From RFPW01 sp040401595 (lineage in GTDB: Bacteria; Pseudomonadota; Gammaproteobacteria; Burkholderiales; Burkholderiaceae_E), in assembly GCA_040401595.1 (NCBI GenBank), contig JBBAOE010000004.1:124001-188000 (forward strand): a DNA stretch of 64,000 bases, read 5' to 3'. Each line of letters begins with the position of its first letter. The first letter of the stretch is position 1. Under the pieces are notes generated by a model. The model did not search any database. It saw only the letters and a program-made list of their open reading frames with translations, and was not told the origin of the DNA. The position numbers were made by a program, and so were the translations under genes. Shown here in pieces: positions 7,340 through 15,418 of the stretch.

Positions 7340-10324
7340 ATGCCCACCAAGCCGTTGCGACCCTCTCAAGCGCCAGCGCTTGGGCCTGCGGGATTGTCGG
7401 CCTCCGACAGCCCGGCGCCGGTAGCCGAACTCCCGCCATCACATCCCCCTCAGGATGCGGGCCTCACCGCCGGCAACGCGGTGAGCGATCCCGCGCAGAC
7501 ACTGATGATGCCGCCCGCGATCATTCCGGCGCTGAGCGCCTTGCTCGAGCGCTCGGGGACGTATGTCTATGCCAAGGATTTGTCAGGCCGCTACACCTAC
7601 GTCAACAAGCAAGTTCAGGAACTTTTTGGTGCGCCACTGGAGCGGATCGTTGGCCGGCTCGATGACGATTTTTTCGGACCCGATCTGGCGGGCCTGATCC
7701 GTGACCACGAGGCGCGGGTTCTCGAGGACGGCATTGCGCGCTCGGGGCAGGAGCGCGGCCTTGTGCTGGCGCAGAGTGCAACCCGGACATATCGGTCGGT
7801 CAGGGCGCCGATGCGGGATTTCAAGAACAACATTGTCGGTGTCTGTGGCATTTCGACCGATGTCACCGAACATGTTCTACTCGAAACAAAGATTCTTGAA
7901 AGCGAGTACGAGTTCTGTCTGTTGGCCGAGACCATTCCTGAAATGGTGTGGGTCGAGACGCTCAGAGACAATTATATTTTTTTTAATCAAAAATGGCTGA
8001 CGTATACCGGCCGCAGTTTGCAAGAGAGCGCCGCCAGCGGCTGGAAAACCTCGCTGCACCCGGACGATCAGGAGCAAGCGAATCGAGCCTGGACTCTGGC
8101 GCTCGAGACGCACCAAGGGTTCTTGCTGGAATTGCGCTTTCGTCGAGCCGACGGTGCGTACCGCTGGTGGCATCTGCGGGCGGTTCCGGCCTTTGATATT
8201 AAAAACAATATTTATAAATGGTTTTTTTGTTGTACTGATCTTCACGAATTAAAGGTCGTCGAGGAAAGTCTTCGACAAAATCAGGAACTTTTTAAAAGCA
8301 TCATTGACAGCACGCCGTCGATGATTTTTGCCTTCGATCTGGAACACCGGTTCACCCTGGCCAACCGCGCACTCGCAAATTTTTACGGCCTGAACAAGGA
8401 AGCATTCATCGGCAAGACCCTGCAGGAGATGCAGACGCGAGGGGCAGATCGCATCCTCGCGTTCCATCAGGACATTCTGACCAAGGGCGAGGCGGTCGCA
8501 TCGGAGGAACTGTTCGAAAGCCAGGGAGTGGTCGGGCCACGCCTGATGATGACCGTCAAATTCCCGCTCCGGGATGATCGTGGCACGCTCATCGGTCTGG
8601 GTGGAGTCTCGACCGATATCACCGATCTGCGGCAAGCCGAAGAGCATCTGCGCATCGCCGCAACGGCGTTTGAATCCCAGGAGGGGATGGTCGTGACCGA
8701 TTCGAAGTTTCGAGTGTTGAAAGTCAACAAGTCGTTTACCCGCATTACCGGGTTCCCCGGGGCCGAGATGGTTGGTCAGACCCCGGAGCTGCTCTACGCC
8801 GATCAGGAAGGACGCCTAGCCTATCAACGGATGTGGGAGGTGATTCGGGTCGAGGGGTATTGGGAAGGGGAAGTCAAAAATCAGCGCAAAAACGGGGAAA
8901 TCTACCCGCAGCACCTCACGGTGACGGCAGTCAAGGACCCAAAAGGCGGGATCACCAATTATGTCCTGACGATGTCGGACATTACGACCCGAAAAGCGGC
9001 CGAAAAAGAGATCCAGCGTCTCGCTTTTTACGATCCGCTCACGGGCCTGCCCAATCGTCGATTTTTAGCACAACGTCTTACCCGTGGTTTTGCCTCCGGT
9101 ACGCGAAGCCGTGAGCATGGCGCGCTGCTGTTCATTGATCTTGATAATTTCAAACTTCTTAATGACTCCAGGGGACACACGGTCGGGGATCTGTTGTTGC
9201 AGCAAGTCGCGCAGCGCCTGCTCAAGTGCGTACGCGAAGGCGATATCGTCGCCCGGTTGGGCGGGGATGAGTTCCTAGTCATCCTCACCGATCTGAGTGC
9301 GCAGGCGCTCGAAGCCGGTGCGCGCGCCGAAGCGGTGGGCGAGAAAATCCTTGCAAGTCTGGACGAGCCGTATGAGCTCGATTCGCACCAGCATCACAGC
9401 ACGGCCAGTATCGGCATCACCTTGTTTCGGGAAAATCAGGCCGAATTCAATGAACTTCTCAAGCAGGCCGATATCTCGATGTATCAGGCCAAGCACGAAG
9501 GTCGCAACCGCCTGCGATTTTTTGATCACCGCATGCAGGAAGCGATCGCCGAGCGGGCCGAGCTGGAGCGGGATCTGCGCGAAGCGATCAAACAAAACCA
9601 GTTCGAGCTCTATTTTCAGTTACAGATGGACCAGCGCCGCAAGGCCTTCGGTGCCGAGGCGCTGATCCGCTGGAATCACCCCACGCGCGGCCTCGTCGGG
9701 CCGGCCAGTTTCATTCAGCTTGCCGAGGAAACCGGGCTCGTACTCCCCATTGGGCGCTGGGTCCTGGAGCAGGCTTGTGCCCAACTCGGCGCGTGGCAGA
9801 AAACCCCCCGAACCCAGGATCTTTTGCTCTCGGTCAACGTGAGTGCACGCCAGTTTCGTCAACCCGACTTCGTTGCTCAGGTTCAGGCGGCGATCCAGTT
9901 GCATACGATCAACGCCCACCGGCTGAAACTCGAACTCACCGAGAGTGTTCTGCTGGAGAACATCGAAGAGGCGACCCAGACCATGGAGACCTTGCGCGAG
10001 AGTGGCGTTCGATTTTCCCTCGATGATTTCGGGACCGGTTATTCATCGTTGCGGTATCTGAAAAAACTACCCATCGATCAACTCAAAATCGACCAGTCGT
10101 TTGTTCGGGACATTACGGTCAACTCGCAGGATCGGGCGATGGTGCGCACCATCATTGCGATGGCTTCCAACCTCGGTGTGGACTGTATTGCTGAGGGGGT
10201 CGAAACTGAGGACGAGCACCAGTTGCTGCTGGAGGACGGGTGCCAGTATTTTCAAGGGCATCTGTTTGGCCTTGCCCAGCCGCTTGCGGTCTTTGAAACG
10301 GCGCTTGGCGTGTCGCACCCATGA
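7340..10324 (+). CDS. Multi-PAS diguanylate cyclase / phosphodiesterase (PAS-GGDEF-EAL)
   Basis: The product (994 aa from ATG 7340; a TTG at 7292 would add 16 residues) is a cytosolic c-di-GMP signalling protein. After a disordered N-terminus come about four PAS domains (roughly 55-540), a GGDEF domain with intact GGDEF near residue 640 and an inhibitory I-site REGD five residues before it, and an EAL domain with AEALIRW near 770 and DDFGTGYSSLRYLK. Both active-site signatures are intact, so either synthesis or hydrolysis is possible. No membrane segment is seen, so the PAS domains probably sense an intracellular ligand or redox state. It is convergent with soxZ. Confidence 0.93.
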   Translation: MPTKPLRPSQAPALGPAGLSASDSPAPVAELPPSHPPQDAGLTAGNAVSDPAQTLMMPPAIIPALSALLERSGTYVYAKDLSGRYTYVNKQVQELFGAPLERIVGRLDDDFFGPDLAGLIRDHEARVLEDGIARSGQERGLVLAQSATRTYRSVRAPMRDFKNNIVGVCGISTDVTEHVLLETKILESEYEFCLLAETIPEMVWVETLRDNYIFFNQKWLTYTGRSLQESAASGWKTSLHPDDQEQANRAWTLALETHQGFLLELRFRRADGAYRWWHLRAVPAFDIKNNIYKWFFCCTDLHELKVVEESLRQNQELFKSIIDSTPSMIFAFDLEHRFTLANRALANFYGLNKEAFIGKTLQEMQTRGADRILAFHQDILTKGEAVASEELFESQGVVGPRLMMTVKFPLRDDRGTLIGLGGVSTDITDLRQAEEHLRIAATAFESQEGMVVTDSKFRVLKVNKSFTRITGFPGAEMVGQTPELLYADQEGRLAYQRMWEVIRVEGYWEGEVKNQRKNGEIYPQHLTVTAVKDPKGGITNYVLTMSDITTRKAAEKEIQRLAFYDPLTGLPNRRFLAQRLTRGFASGTRSREHGALLFIDLDNFKLLNDSRGHTVGDLLLQQVAQRLLKCVREGDIVARLGGDEFLVILTDLSAQALEAGARAEAVGEKILASLDEPYELDSHQHHSTASIGITLFRENQAEFNELLKQADISMYQAKHEGRNRLRFFDHRMQEAIAERAELERDLREAIKQNQFELYFQLQMDQRRKAFGAEALIRWNHPTRGLVGPASFIQLAEETGLVLPIGRWVLEQACAQLGAWQKTPRTQDLLLSVNVSARQFRQPDFVAQVQAAIQLHTINAHRLKLELTESVLLENIEEATQTMETLRESGVRFSLDDFGTGYSSLRYLKKLPIDQLKIDQSFVRDITVNSQDRAMVRTIIAMASNLGVDCIAEGVETEDEHQLLLEDGCQYFQGHLFGLAQPLAVFETALGVSHP

Positions 10325-10379
10325 CGGTTGGGAGCCTCGCGTGACGGGGTGCGTAGCTTCGGCTGAACGGGGGCCAACT

Positions 10380-10742
10380 TCAGGCGATGATCGCCTCGTC
10401 GGTGCGGGAATCGCCGCGGTTATCAGCCCACTGCACTGAGACTTTGTCGCCCGCCTTCGCGCCACGCAGCGTGAACTGCAGAAATGGGTTTTTCGAGACG
10501 GCATGCCCGCAATAGACGGTCAGGACGGGTTTGTCCTGGTGACGGACCGTGACCGTCTCGATGAACCAGGCCGGGATCGCTTTTGCATTGGCGTCCTGGC
10601 GCAGACCCGTTTCCATCTCATGTTGCATCAACACGCGAACCAGGGCGGTACCCGGTGGGGGGTTGGAGACGTCCCGTGACGAGGTGCCACCCGCGGACGG
10701 GGCGGGGACGAGTTGAGCGCGAATTTTACTGGGCTCTGCCAT
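10380..10742 (-). CDS. soxZ: Sulfur-oxidation carrier subunit SoxZ
   Basis: SoxZ pairs with SoxY to form the periplasmic carrier that holds sulfur intermediates on a SoxY cysteine during thiosulfate oxidation. The 120-aa sequence has the SoxZ core, including MQHEMETGLRQDA, IPAWFIETV and SKNPFLQFTLRGAKAGDKV. A low-complexity insert (SAGGTSSRDVSNPPPG) lies near residue 15-30. No signal peptide is present, as expected if it is exported together with SoxY. It lies 58 bp downstream of soxY. No soxX, A, B, C or D is nearby. Confidence 0.92.
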   Translation of the reverse strand: MAEPSKIRAQLVPAPSAGGTSSRDVSNPPPGTALVRVLMQHEMETGLRQDANAKAIPAWFIETVTVRHQDKPVLTVYCGHAVSKNPFLQFTLRGAKAGDKVSVQWADNRGDSRTDEAIIA

Positions 10743-10780
10743 CGGGGACTGGGGCGGTTGAAGGGCGAAAACGGGTGGCG

Positions 10781-10810
10781 TCAGGCGGTATCAGTCGGTA
10801 TCAGGCGGCA
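10781..10810. repeat. 10-bp tandem repeat overlapping the soxY stop codon
   Basis: Three consecutive 10-mers, TCAGGCGGTA, TCAGTCGGTA and TCAGGCGGCA, span the end of soxY and the soxY-soxZ spacer. The soxY stop codon is the first three bases of the last unit (10801-10803). Confidence 0.8.
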
Positions 10811-11265
10811 CAGCCGCCCAGGGTGACTTTGACTTCTTTGTGCGCGAACAGAAACCGGCCTTCTTGCGTCATCCCCACGGCGTACACCCGGGAGGATTGC
10901 TGCATTTTGACGCGCGTGGTGATGCTTGGTTCGACCGCATCGGTGAGTTCGATCAGGGCGGCGAGAAGATTAGGGTTTTTTTCAACCAGCAGCAGCAGGC
11001 GTCGAACGCCCGGCGCGGTCGACGAGGCAGTGAGCTGGACTGCGGCGCCGTTCTCGGCCATATCCGGCGCTTGCAACAAGATTTCACGGCTTTCGATGGG
11101 CGCCTGTACGCCGAGCGCTTTGGTGAGCTCCGCCATCGAGCGGGCCTCGAAAGCTGCCCGAAAAACCCCTTCGCGGGCTTGCGCGTGGATGGGCAGCAGA
11201 CCGGTGATACCGAGTAACGCAGCAAGATGGGCGCTCAGTCCAAGGGCTTCACGACGGGATGGCAT
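10801..11265 (-). CDS. soxY: Sulfur-oxidation carrier subunit SoxY with atypical C-terminus
   Basis: SoxY carries sulfur substrates covalently on a cysteine at the end of a flexible C-terminal arm. The 154-aa protein begins MPSRREALGLSAHLAALLGI, a twin-arginine-type signal with cleavage likely after HAQA (about residue 30), then the immunoglobulin-like SoxY domain (PNLLAALIELTDAVEPSITTRVKM). It ends VKVTLGGCAA. The carrier cysteine is retained, but the GGCGG arm that is nearly universal in the family ends in two alanines instead of two glycines. soxZ follows in the same direction. Confidence 0.9.
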   Translation of the reverse strand: MPSRREALGLSAHLAALLGITGLLPIHAQAREGVFRAAFEARSMAELTKALGVQAPIESREILLQAPDMAENGAAVQLTASSTAPGVRRLLLLVEKNPNLLAALIELTDAVEPSITTRVKMQQSSRVYAVGMTQEGRFLFAHKEVKVTLGGCAA

Positions 11266-11548
11266 ATTGGTGTGGGGTGGCGGTCGCGAGTGCCGGCGAA
11301 AAATACCCGACTCAGACCCGGCATCATAACGGGATCCGGCGCGGGCTCAAGTCCGCTCAGGTGGTGTGCTCAAGGTGCACGGCCGGGGCGCGCCCGCCTC
11401 GGTCTCCCCTCCGCCCCCCAGCCGCCCCCCAACCGCGCCCGATCCCAATCGAGCCGTGGCCCCGGTGGCGCCCGGTTTGCAGGACAATCCCACTTCGGGC
11501 CGAGCGTGCCGCGGCCAATCCCATCCCCCTCAAGCACCTCTCGAACCG

Positions 11549-12616
11549 ATGCCGGCCCCTGCCTACTCCTGGTGGATCTTTGCGCGCACGCTGGGCCTGG
11601 CGTTCCTGGGCGGCCTGATCGCGCAAGCGCTTCACCTGCCCTTACCCTGGCTGCTCGGTGCGTTGCTGCCCTGTGCGCTCTTGCGCTTGCGTGGGGTGCG
11701 CCTGGGCTCGCCGCCCTTTGCGCAGGCGGCCGGGCAGTGGGTGATCGGGACCGCTTTGGGCATGTACTTCACGCCTTCGGTTCTGCTGCGCGTGGGGGCG
11801 TGGGCGCCGTGGATTGCGCTGGCGGTGCTGTGGTCCTTTGCGCTGGGCGGATTTCTGTCCTGGGCATTGGTCCGCTGGGGTGCAGCCGATCCAGCGACTG
11901 CGTATTGGTCGGGGCCCATCGGTGCGGCGGCGGAAATGGTGCTTCAGGGCGAGCGTGCGGGGGCGCGCGTGGATCTGGTCGCAGCCGCGCACAGCCTGCG
12001 CCTGCTGCTCGTCGTCATCCTCGTACCGCTGGCCTATGACCGGCTCGGTTTGCACGGCAGTGATCGTTATTTCACGGGCGCGCGCACCGTGGAGCCGACC
12101 GGTTTATTGGTATTGATCATGATCACCGTGGGTGCTGCGCTCTTGGTGCGCAGGCTGCGCGGCCCGAACCCCTGGATGCTGGGATCGCTCGTTGGGGCGT
12201 TGGCGCTCACGGCAAGCGGAAATCTGGCTTCCGCCCTGCCCGCCTGGGTCTCGCCGCTTGGCCAGCTGCTGATCGGCATTTCACTGGGCGGGCGCTTTGG
12301 CCCAGGGTTTTTCGGCCGGGCACCGCGCTTTCTGGCCGTCGTAGGCGTGGTGACGCTGGGCGCTATGGCGAGTTCGGCCGCGCTGGCCGCGCTGATCGGT
12401 TGGGCGGCGCATATTCCTCTGGCGACCATCGTGCTGGCAACCGCACCGGGCGGGATTGCCGAAATGTGTTTGACGGCGCAGGCGCTGCAGCTGGGCGTCC
12501 CCGTGGTCACGGCCTTTCATGCGACCCGGGTGGTCGCCCTCCTGCTGGTCGTGCAAGGCGGGTGGGTGCGAAGCCGGCAGTGGCTGGCGAGCGTGCGCAC
12601 GCTAGACCCCGCCTGA
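11549..12616 (+). CDS. AbrB-family (PF05145) membrane protein
   Basis: This 355-aa protein is almost wholly hydrophobic, with about ten predicted membrane segments in two similar halves. GPNPWMLGSLVGAL and LPLPWLLGALLPCALL are the paired PWLLGA-type motifs of the AbrB/ammonia monooxygenase-like family, and TAPGGIAEMCLTA is the second signature. Despite the family name it is a membrane protein; the transported substrate is not established. An ATG at 11549 is chosen because the in-frame upstream stretch is proline-rich and lacks membrane character. It is divergent from soxY across about 280 bp and convergent with the asparaginase-like gene. Confidence 0.82.
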   Translation: MPAPAYSWWIFARTLGLAFLGGLIAQALHLPLPWLLGALLPCALLRLRGVRLGSPPFAQAAGQWVIGTALGMYFTPSVLLRVGAWAPWIALAVLWSFALGGFLSWALVRWGAADPATAYWSGPIGAAAEMVLQGERAGARVDLVAAAHSLRLLLVVILVPLAYDRLGLHGSDRYFTGARTVEPTGLLVLIMITVGAALLVRRLRGPNPWMLGSLVGALALTASGNLASALPAWVSPLGQLLIGISLGGRFGPGFFGRAPRFLAVVGVVTLGAMASSAALAALIGWAAHIPLATIVLATAPGGIAEMCLTAQALQLGVPVVTAFHATRVVALLLVVQGGWVRSRQWLASVRTLDPA

Positions 12617-12645
12617 GTCGGAGCCGGGCTGGCTGCGGCCGTGGG

Positions 12646-13161
12646 TCAGGTCGTCCCGGCGGCCGACAGCACCGTCTCAAAGAGGCCCGCTTCGCGATTT
12701 TTTCGAATCTGGTCCCAGCGCAGGATCAGTCCGTTCATCGCGACCCAAACCCCGCTTGGCAAGAGGCTTGCCGCTGCCAGGGCGAACCCGAGGTTAAAGG
12801 GCGCATCGGACGCGTGGACGCGGGCTGGCACCATCGCGCCAGTGAGCACGATGGTTTTGTCAAAACCCGCTGCCGCGATCGCTGCCGCGCTCTCAACCAG
12901 GGTGTCAGTGCCGTGGATGACGACCAGACGCGTCTGCGGCGCCTGGCGACAACAATCGACCAAGGCGAGTCGCTGCGCGGGCGTCATGTCGAGACTGTCA
13001 ACCAGCATGGCCACATCAATCTCGGGTGCGGGTTGGATGCGGCTCTCGGCGATCAGCGCTGGCAGGCAGGTTCGGTCGAAGCTTAGCGACCCGCGCACGG
13101 GGTCATAGTGCTTGTCGAAGGTGCCGCCAGTGGCGATGATGCGCAGGGGGGAAGATTTCAT
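12646..13161 (-). CDS. Short single-domain asparaginase-like protein
   Basis: The 171-aa product starts MKSSPLRIIATGGTFDKHYD and carries both asparaginase motifs, IIATGGTFD with the N-terminal nucleophile Thr, and VIHGTDTLVESA with the second Thr-Asp pair. It corresponds only to the N-terminal domain of a classical 330-aa L-asparaginase; such short proteins form their own subfamily, so this is probably not a truncation. A GGAG ribosome-binding site precedes ATG 13161. Activity on asparagine is plausible but unproven, because classical enzymes complete the active site by pairing of domains. Confidence 0.75.
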   Translation of the reverse strand: MKSSPLRIIATGGTFDKHYDPVRGSLSFDRTCLPALIAESRIQPAPEIDVAMLVDSLDMTPAQRLALVDCCRQAPQTRLVVIHGTDTLVESAAAIAAAGFDKTIVLTGAMVPARVHASDAPFNLGFALAAASLLPSGVWVAMNGLILRWDQIRKNREAGLFETVLSAAGTT

Positions 13162-13217
13162 CGGACAATTCTCCAGGGACGGTCGCGGAACGCTTGTCGT
13201 GGTCTTTTCCTGGGCAC

Positions 13218-14342
13218 TCAGGCGGGACTGGCCGCATGACAGACGAGCGAATGCCAACCGCTCGCATCGGTCGGCCAGACCCGTTCGGGTAACTGGTCCA
13301 GATGTCGCAGAATCCCGCTCAGTTGCCAGGTGGGCGGCGTACCGAGCGCCGCCGGAGCACGCCGCCAGAGGGCCCGGATGGTGTTTTCGGCAACGCCGAA
13401 GCGGTGCGCCAGCGCGCCAATGACCAGACGATCCTGACCACTGTCGACCACTTGGGCCAGTCCGGTTGCGAAATCGGCCTCGCGATGGGCCCCTGGCTTG
13501 AATTCACCCAGCAGGTGGGGGTCGGGCCTGCTCTGGGCGTCCAGGAGTGTGTCGGCAAAAAACTGGGCAAAGCAGCCCAGCCGTGAGAGTACATAGGCGC
13601 GTTGCTCGGCATGACGCGCATCGAGTAGCAGCCAGTTGTAGCAGCCGAGGTGGCGTCCCGCCCCCAGCCGATCCAGCCGCTGCATGACGCGAGCGTCGAG
13701 GGCGGTGCTCAGGGTACTGGCGATGGCGTGTTCCGCCTGCAGCTCGCGGGCGTCGATTGCGCGCAGTGCGCGGCCATAAAAGTCGAGATCGATGATCTCG
13801 TCGCGCAACGCCTGGCGCAGCGCGGCCAGAAAGTCCGGAAACCGGCCGGGGCGATCGTATAGCGCGTCGGGCGCCTGCGGCTCAAGGCGGTGCTTGCGCG
13901 CGAGATGCGCAGGCCAATCCTCGCGGCGCCGCTCGAGCAGGGTGAGCATGCCATCCGCGAGCGCGGCGAAGAGCACATCGAGCGCCTGGTCAGAGCCTGG
14001 CCGCGTCAGTGCGGTGGCGAGGCGCACGAGGACCGGGTCGCTCAGCAGGCGGCGAAAATCAAAGGCTCGGCGCTGCGAATCGATGCCGATAAAACGGATC
14101 TGGTGGCCCCAATCGCGCACCAGTTGGGCGAAGATCGGATTGCTCATCAAGCTCAGACGGGTAGCGATCGGTACGACCAGAACAAAGAGGGGCCAGTCCG
14201 GCGATGGCGTTTGCCAGATCAGCGCGCGCGGGGTGCTGGCATAGAGTCGCCCCAGGTACGACGCCTCCGGTCCGACGACAGCAGGATCTCCAAGCGGATC
14301 GTCGATCGGGTGGGGGCTGAGGCGGATGGCTGAAAAGTCCAT
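13218..14342 (-). CDS. Hypothetical protein, 374 aa
   Basis: I do not recognise this protein. It starts MDFSAIRLSPHPIDDPLGDP and contains a hydrophobic strand (WPLFVLVVPIATRL, about 49-63), a helical middle rich in Arg, Leu and Ala, and near the C-terminus AHRFGVAENTIRALWRRAPA, which looks like a helix-turn-helix. Codon use and composition match the neighbours. No signal peptide or membrane helix is evident. It lies upstream of the asparaginase-like gene in the same direction (56 bp). A regulatory role is only a guess from the possible HTH. Confidence 0.6.
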   Translation of the reverse strand: MDFSAIRLSPHPIDDPLGDPAVVGPEASYLGRLYASTPRALIWQTPSPDWPLFVLVVPIATRLSLMSNPIFAQLVRDWGHQIRFIGIDSQRRAFDFRRLLSDPVLVRLATALTRPGSDQALDVLFAALADGMLTLLERRREDWPAHLARKHRLEPQAPDALYDRPGRFPDFLAALRQALRDEIIDLDFYGRALRAIDARELQAEHAIASTLSTALDARVMQRLDRLGAGRHLGCYNWLLLDARHAEQRAYVLSRLGCFAQFFADTLLDAQSRPDPHLLGEFKPGAHREADFATGLAQVVDSGQDRLVIGALAHRFGVAENTIRALWRRAPAALGTPPTWQLSGILRHLDQLPERVWPTDASGWHSLVCHAASPA

Positions 14343-14456
14343 CCGCAGATCCTATCGCGACCGAGCCGAATGGTTCAGCACGCGCTTCTCAAATCCTGGG
14401 CAGAGCCCCTCGGGGCGGGGTTCGCGCGTCCCGTGCAGGCGCGCTTCGGGCGTCGT

Positions 14457-14633
14457 TCAATCGGCCTGTTTGGCCACAATCAGTAAGCCTGCGCCAATGG
14501 CCAGCACGGCGGAGCCCAGCAGCGTGACGGCGGCCGAGCCGAGCAGGACCGCCTGCAGCCCGACGATGAGGCCGGTTGTGAGGACGATACGGGCGGTCAT
14601 CGCCGTGCGTTGCCCGGGAGTCAAATCAGCCAT
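14457..14633 (-). CDS. Small hydrophobic membrane peptide
   Basis: A 58-aa frame starting MADLTPGQRTAMTARIVLTT contains two closely spaced hydrophobic stretches separated by a short loop, with a KQAD end. It begins 4 bp after the MOSC gene stop, in the same direction, consistent with translational coupling. No family is recognised and function is unknown. An upstream ATG at 14708 would overlap the MOSC coding region. Confidence 0.5.
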   Translation of the reverse strand: MADLTPGQRTAMTARIVLTTGLIVGLQAVLLGSAAVTLLGSAVLAIGAGLLIVAKQAD

Positions 14634-14637
14634 GGAA

Positions 14638-15273
14638 TCACCAGAGCGAGCGTTGCGGACTGCGATTGGAAAGGGTGTGGCGTTCGGTGAGCGAGAGAAC
14701 TCGATCACCGGACAATACCTTGACAGAATCTTTAGCAGTAATCACACCCGGTCGCAAAACCGAGAGATACACACCAGTAAAACCACTTTGTATCATCATT
14801 TTGGACGCCTGCCGAAAACCCATCACGGCGTCGAACTTGAAACACGGCTGACGTGGCGATTCGACTCGAAACTGCACGGAGCCAATGTGCAGATGATCGC
14901 CGATCCAGAGCTGAGGCTCGAGCAGGCCCCGCAGCACGAGATTCTCGCCCATGGCTCCCCAGGCCAGAGGCGCGTGCTGACCCGCCTGGGCCCGCACGGT
15001 GGTCCAGAAGGCATAGTGTTCGGCCGCGTAGGCGTATACCGCTTTGGCCGGGCCACCATGCACCGAGTGATCAACCTGTTCGTCGCCCGACACGCCCAGG
15101 GCACCCACTTCGACCGGCCTGGGATCCTCCAGGCTCGAGACGGTGGATTTGCGGATTGCGCTCATTCGGGGCGGGCTGGGCGGAGGGGTCGACGCGGCCG
15201 GGTCCTGGCCCGTTATGGGGGTAAAGAGCGCTTGCGCACGACCGACGCAGACGGCGAGAAGGTGTGGATGCAT
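14638..15273 (-). CDS. MOSC domain protein (YiiM-like)
   Basis: MOSC domains bind molybdenum cofactor or handle sulfur bound to a conserved cysteine. The approximately 211-aa protein contains VGALGVSGDEQVDHSVHGGP, WGAMGENLVLRGL, WIGDHLHIGSVQFRVESPRQPCFKF and MMIQSGFTGVYLSVLRPG, the ordered YiiM-type motifs with the conserved Cys in PRQPC. Enzymes of this type act in reduction of N-hydroxylated bases and similar compounds. Start assignment is uncertain (ATG 15273 or 15291). It is divergent from pckG. Confidence 0.83.
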   Translation of the reverse strand: MHPHLLAVCVGRAQALFTPITGQDPAASTPPPSPPRMSAIRKSTVSSLEDPRPVEVGALGVSGDEQVDHSVHGGPAKAVYAYAAEHYAFWTTVRAQAGQHAPLAWGAMGENLVLRGLLEPQLWIGDHLHIGSVQFRVESPRQPCFKFDAVMGFRQASKMMIQSGFTGVYLSVLRPGVITAKDSVKVLSGDRVLSLTERHTLSNRSPQRSLW

Positions 15274-15418
15274 GGAGAGGCGGTGGAGCAACGGGTTGGG
15301 ATTTTCGCATTCAATGATCGCAGGCTTTTCGGCTCGGCCTCAAGCGATTGCGCCGACAGCGCTAAACTGTCAAGTCCGCGGAGTCGGCGACGGTCGACCG
15401 CTTGAGGAGACGCTGTTC

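Noticed and set aside
14326..15405. A 359-codon plus-strand frame opposite the MOSC gene and the small membrane peptide
   Set aside because: It has no recognisable motif, opposes the well-supported MOSC domain, and its codon pattern mirrors that of the minus strand.
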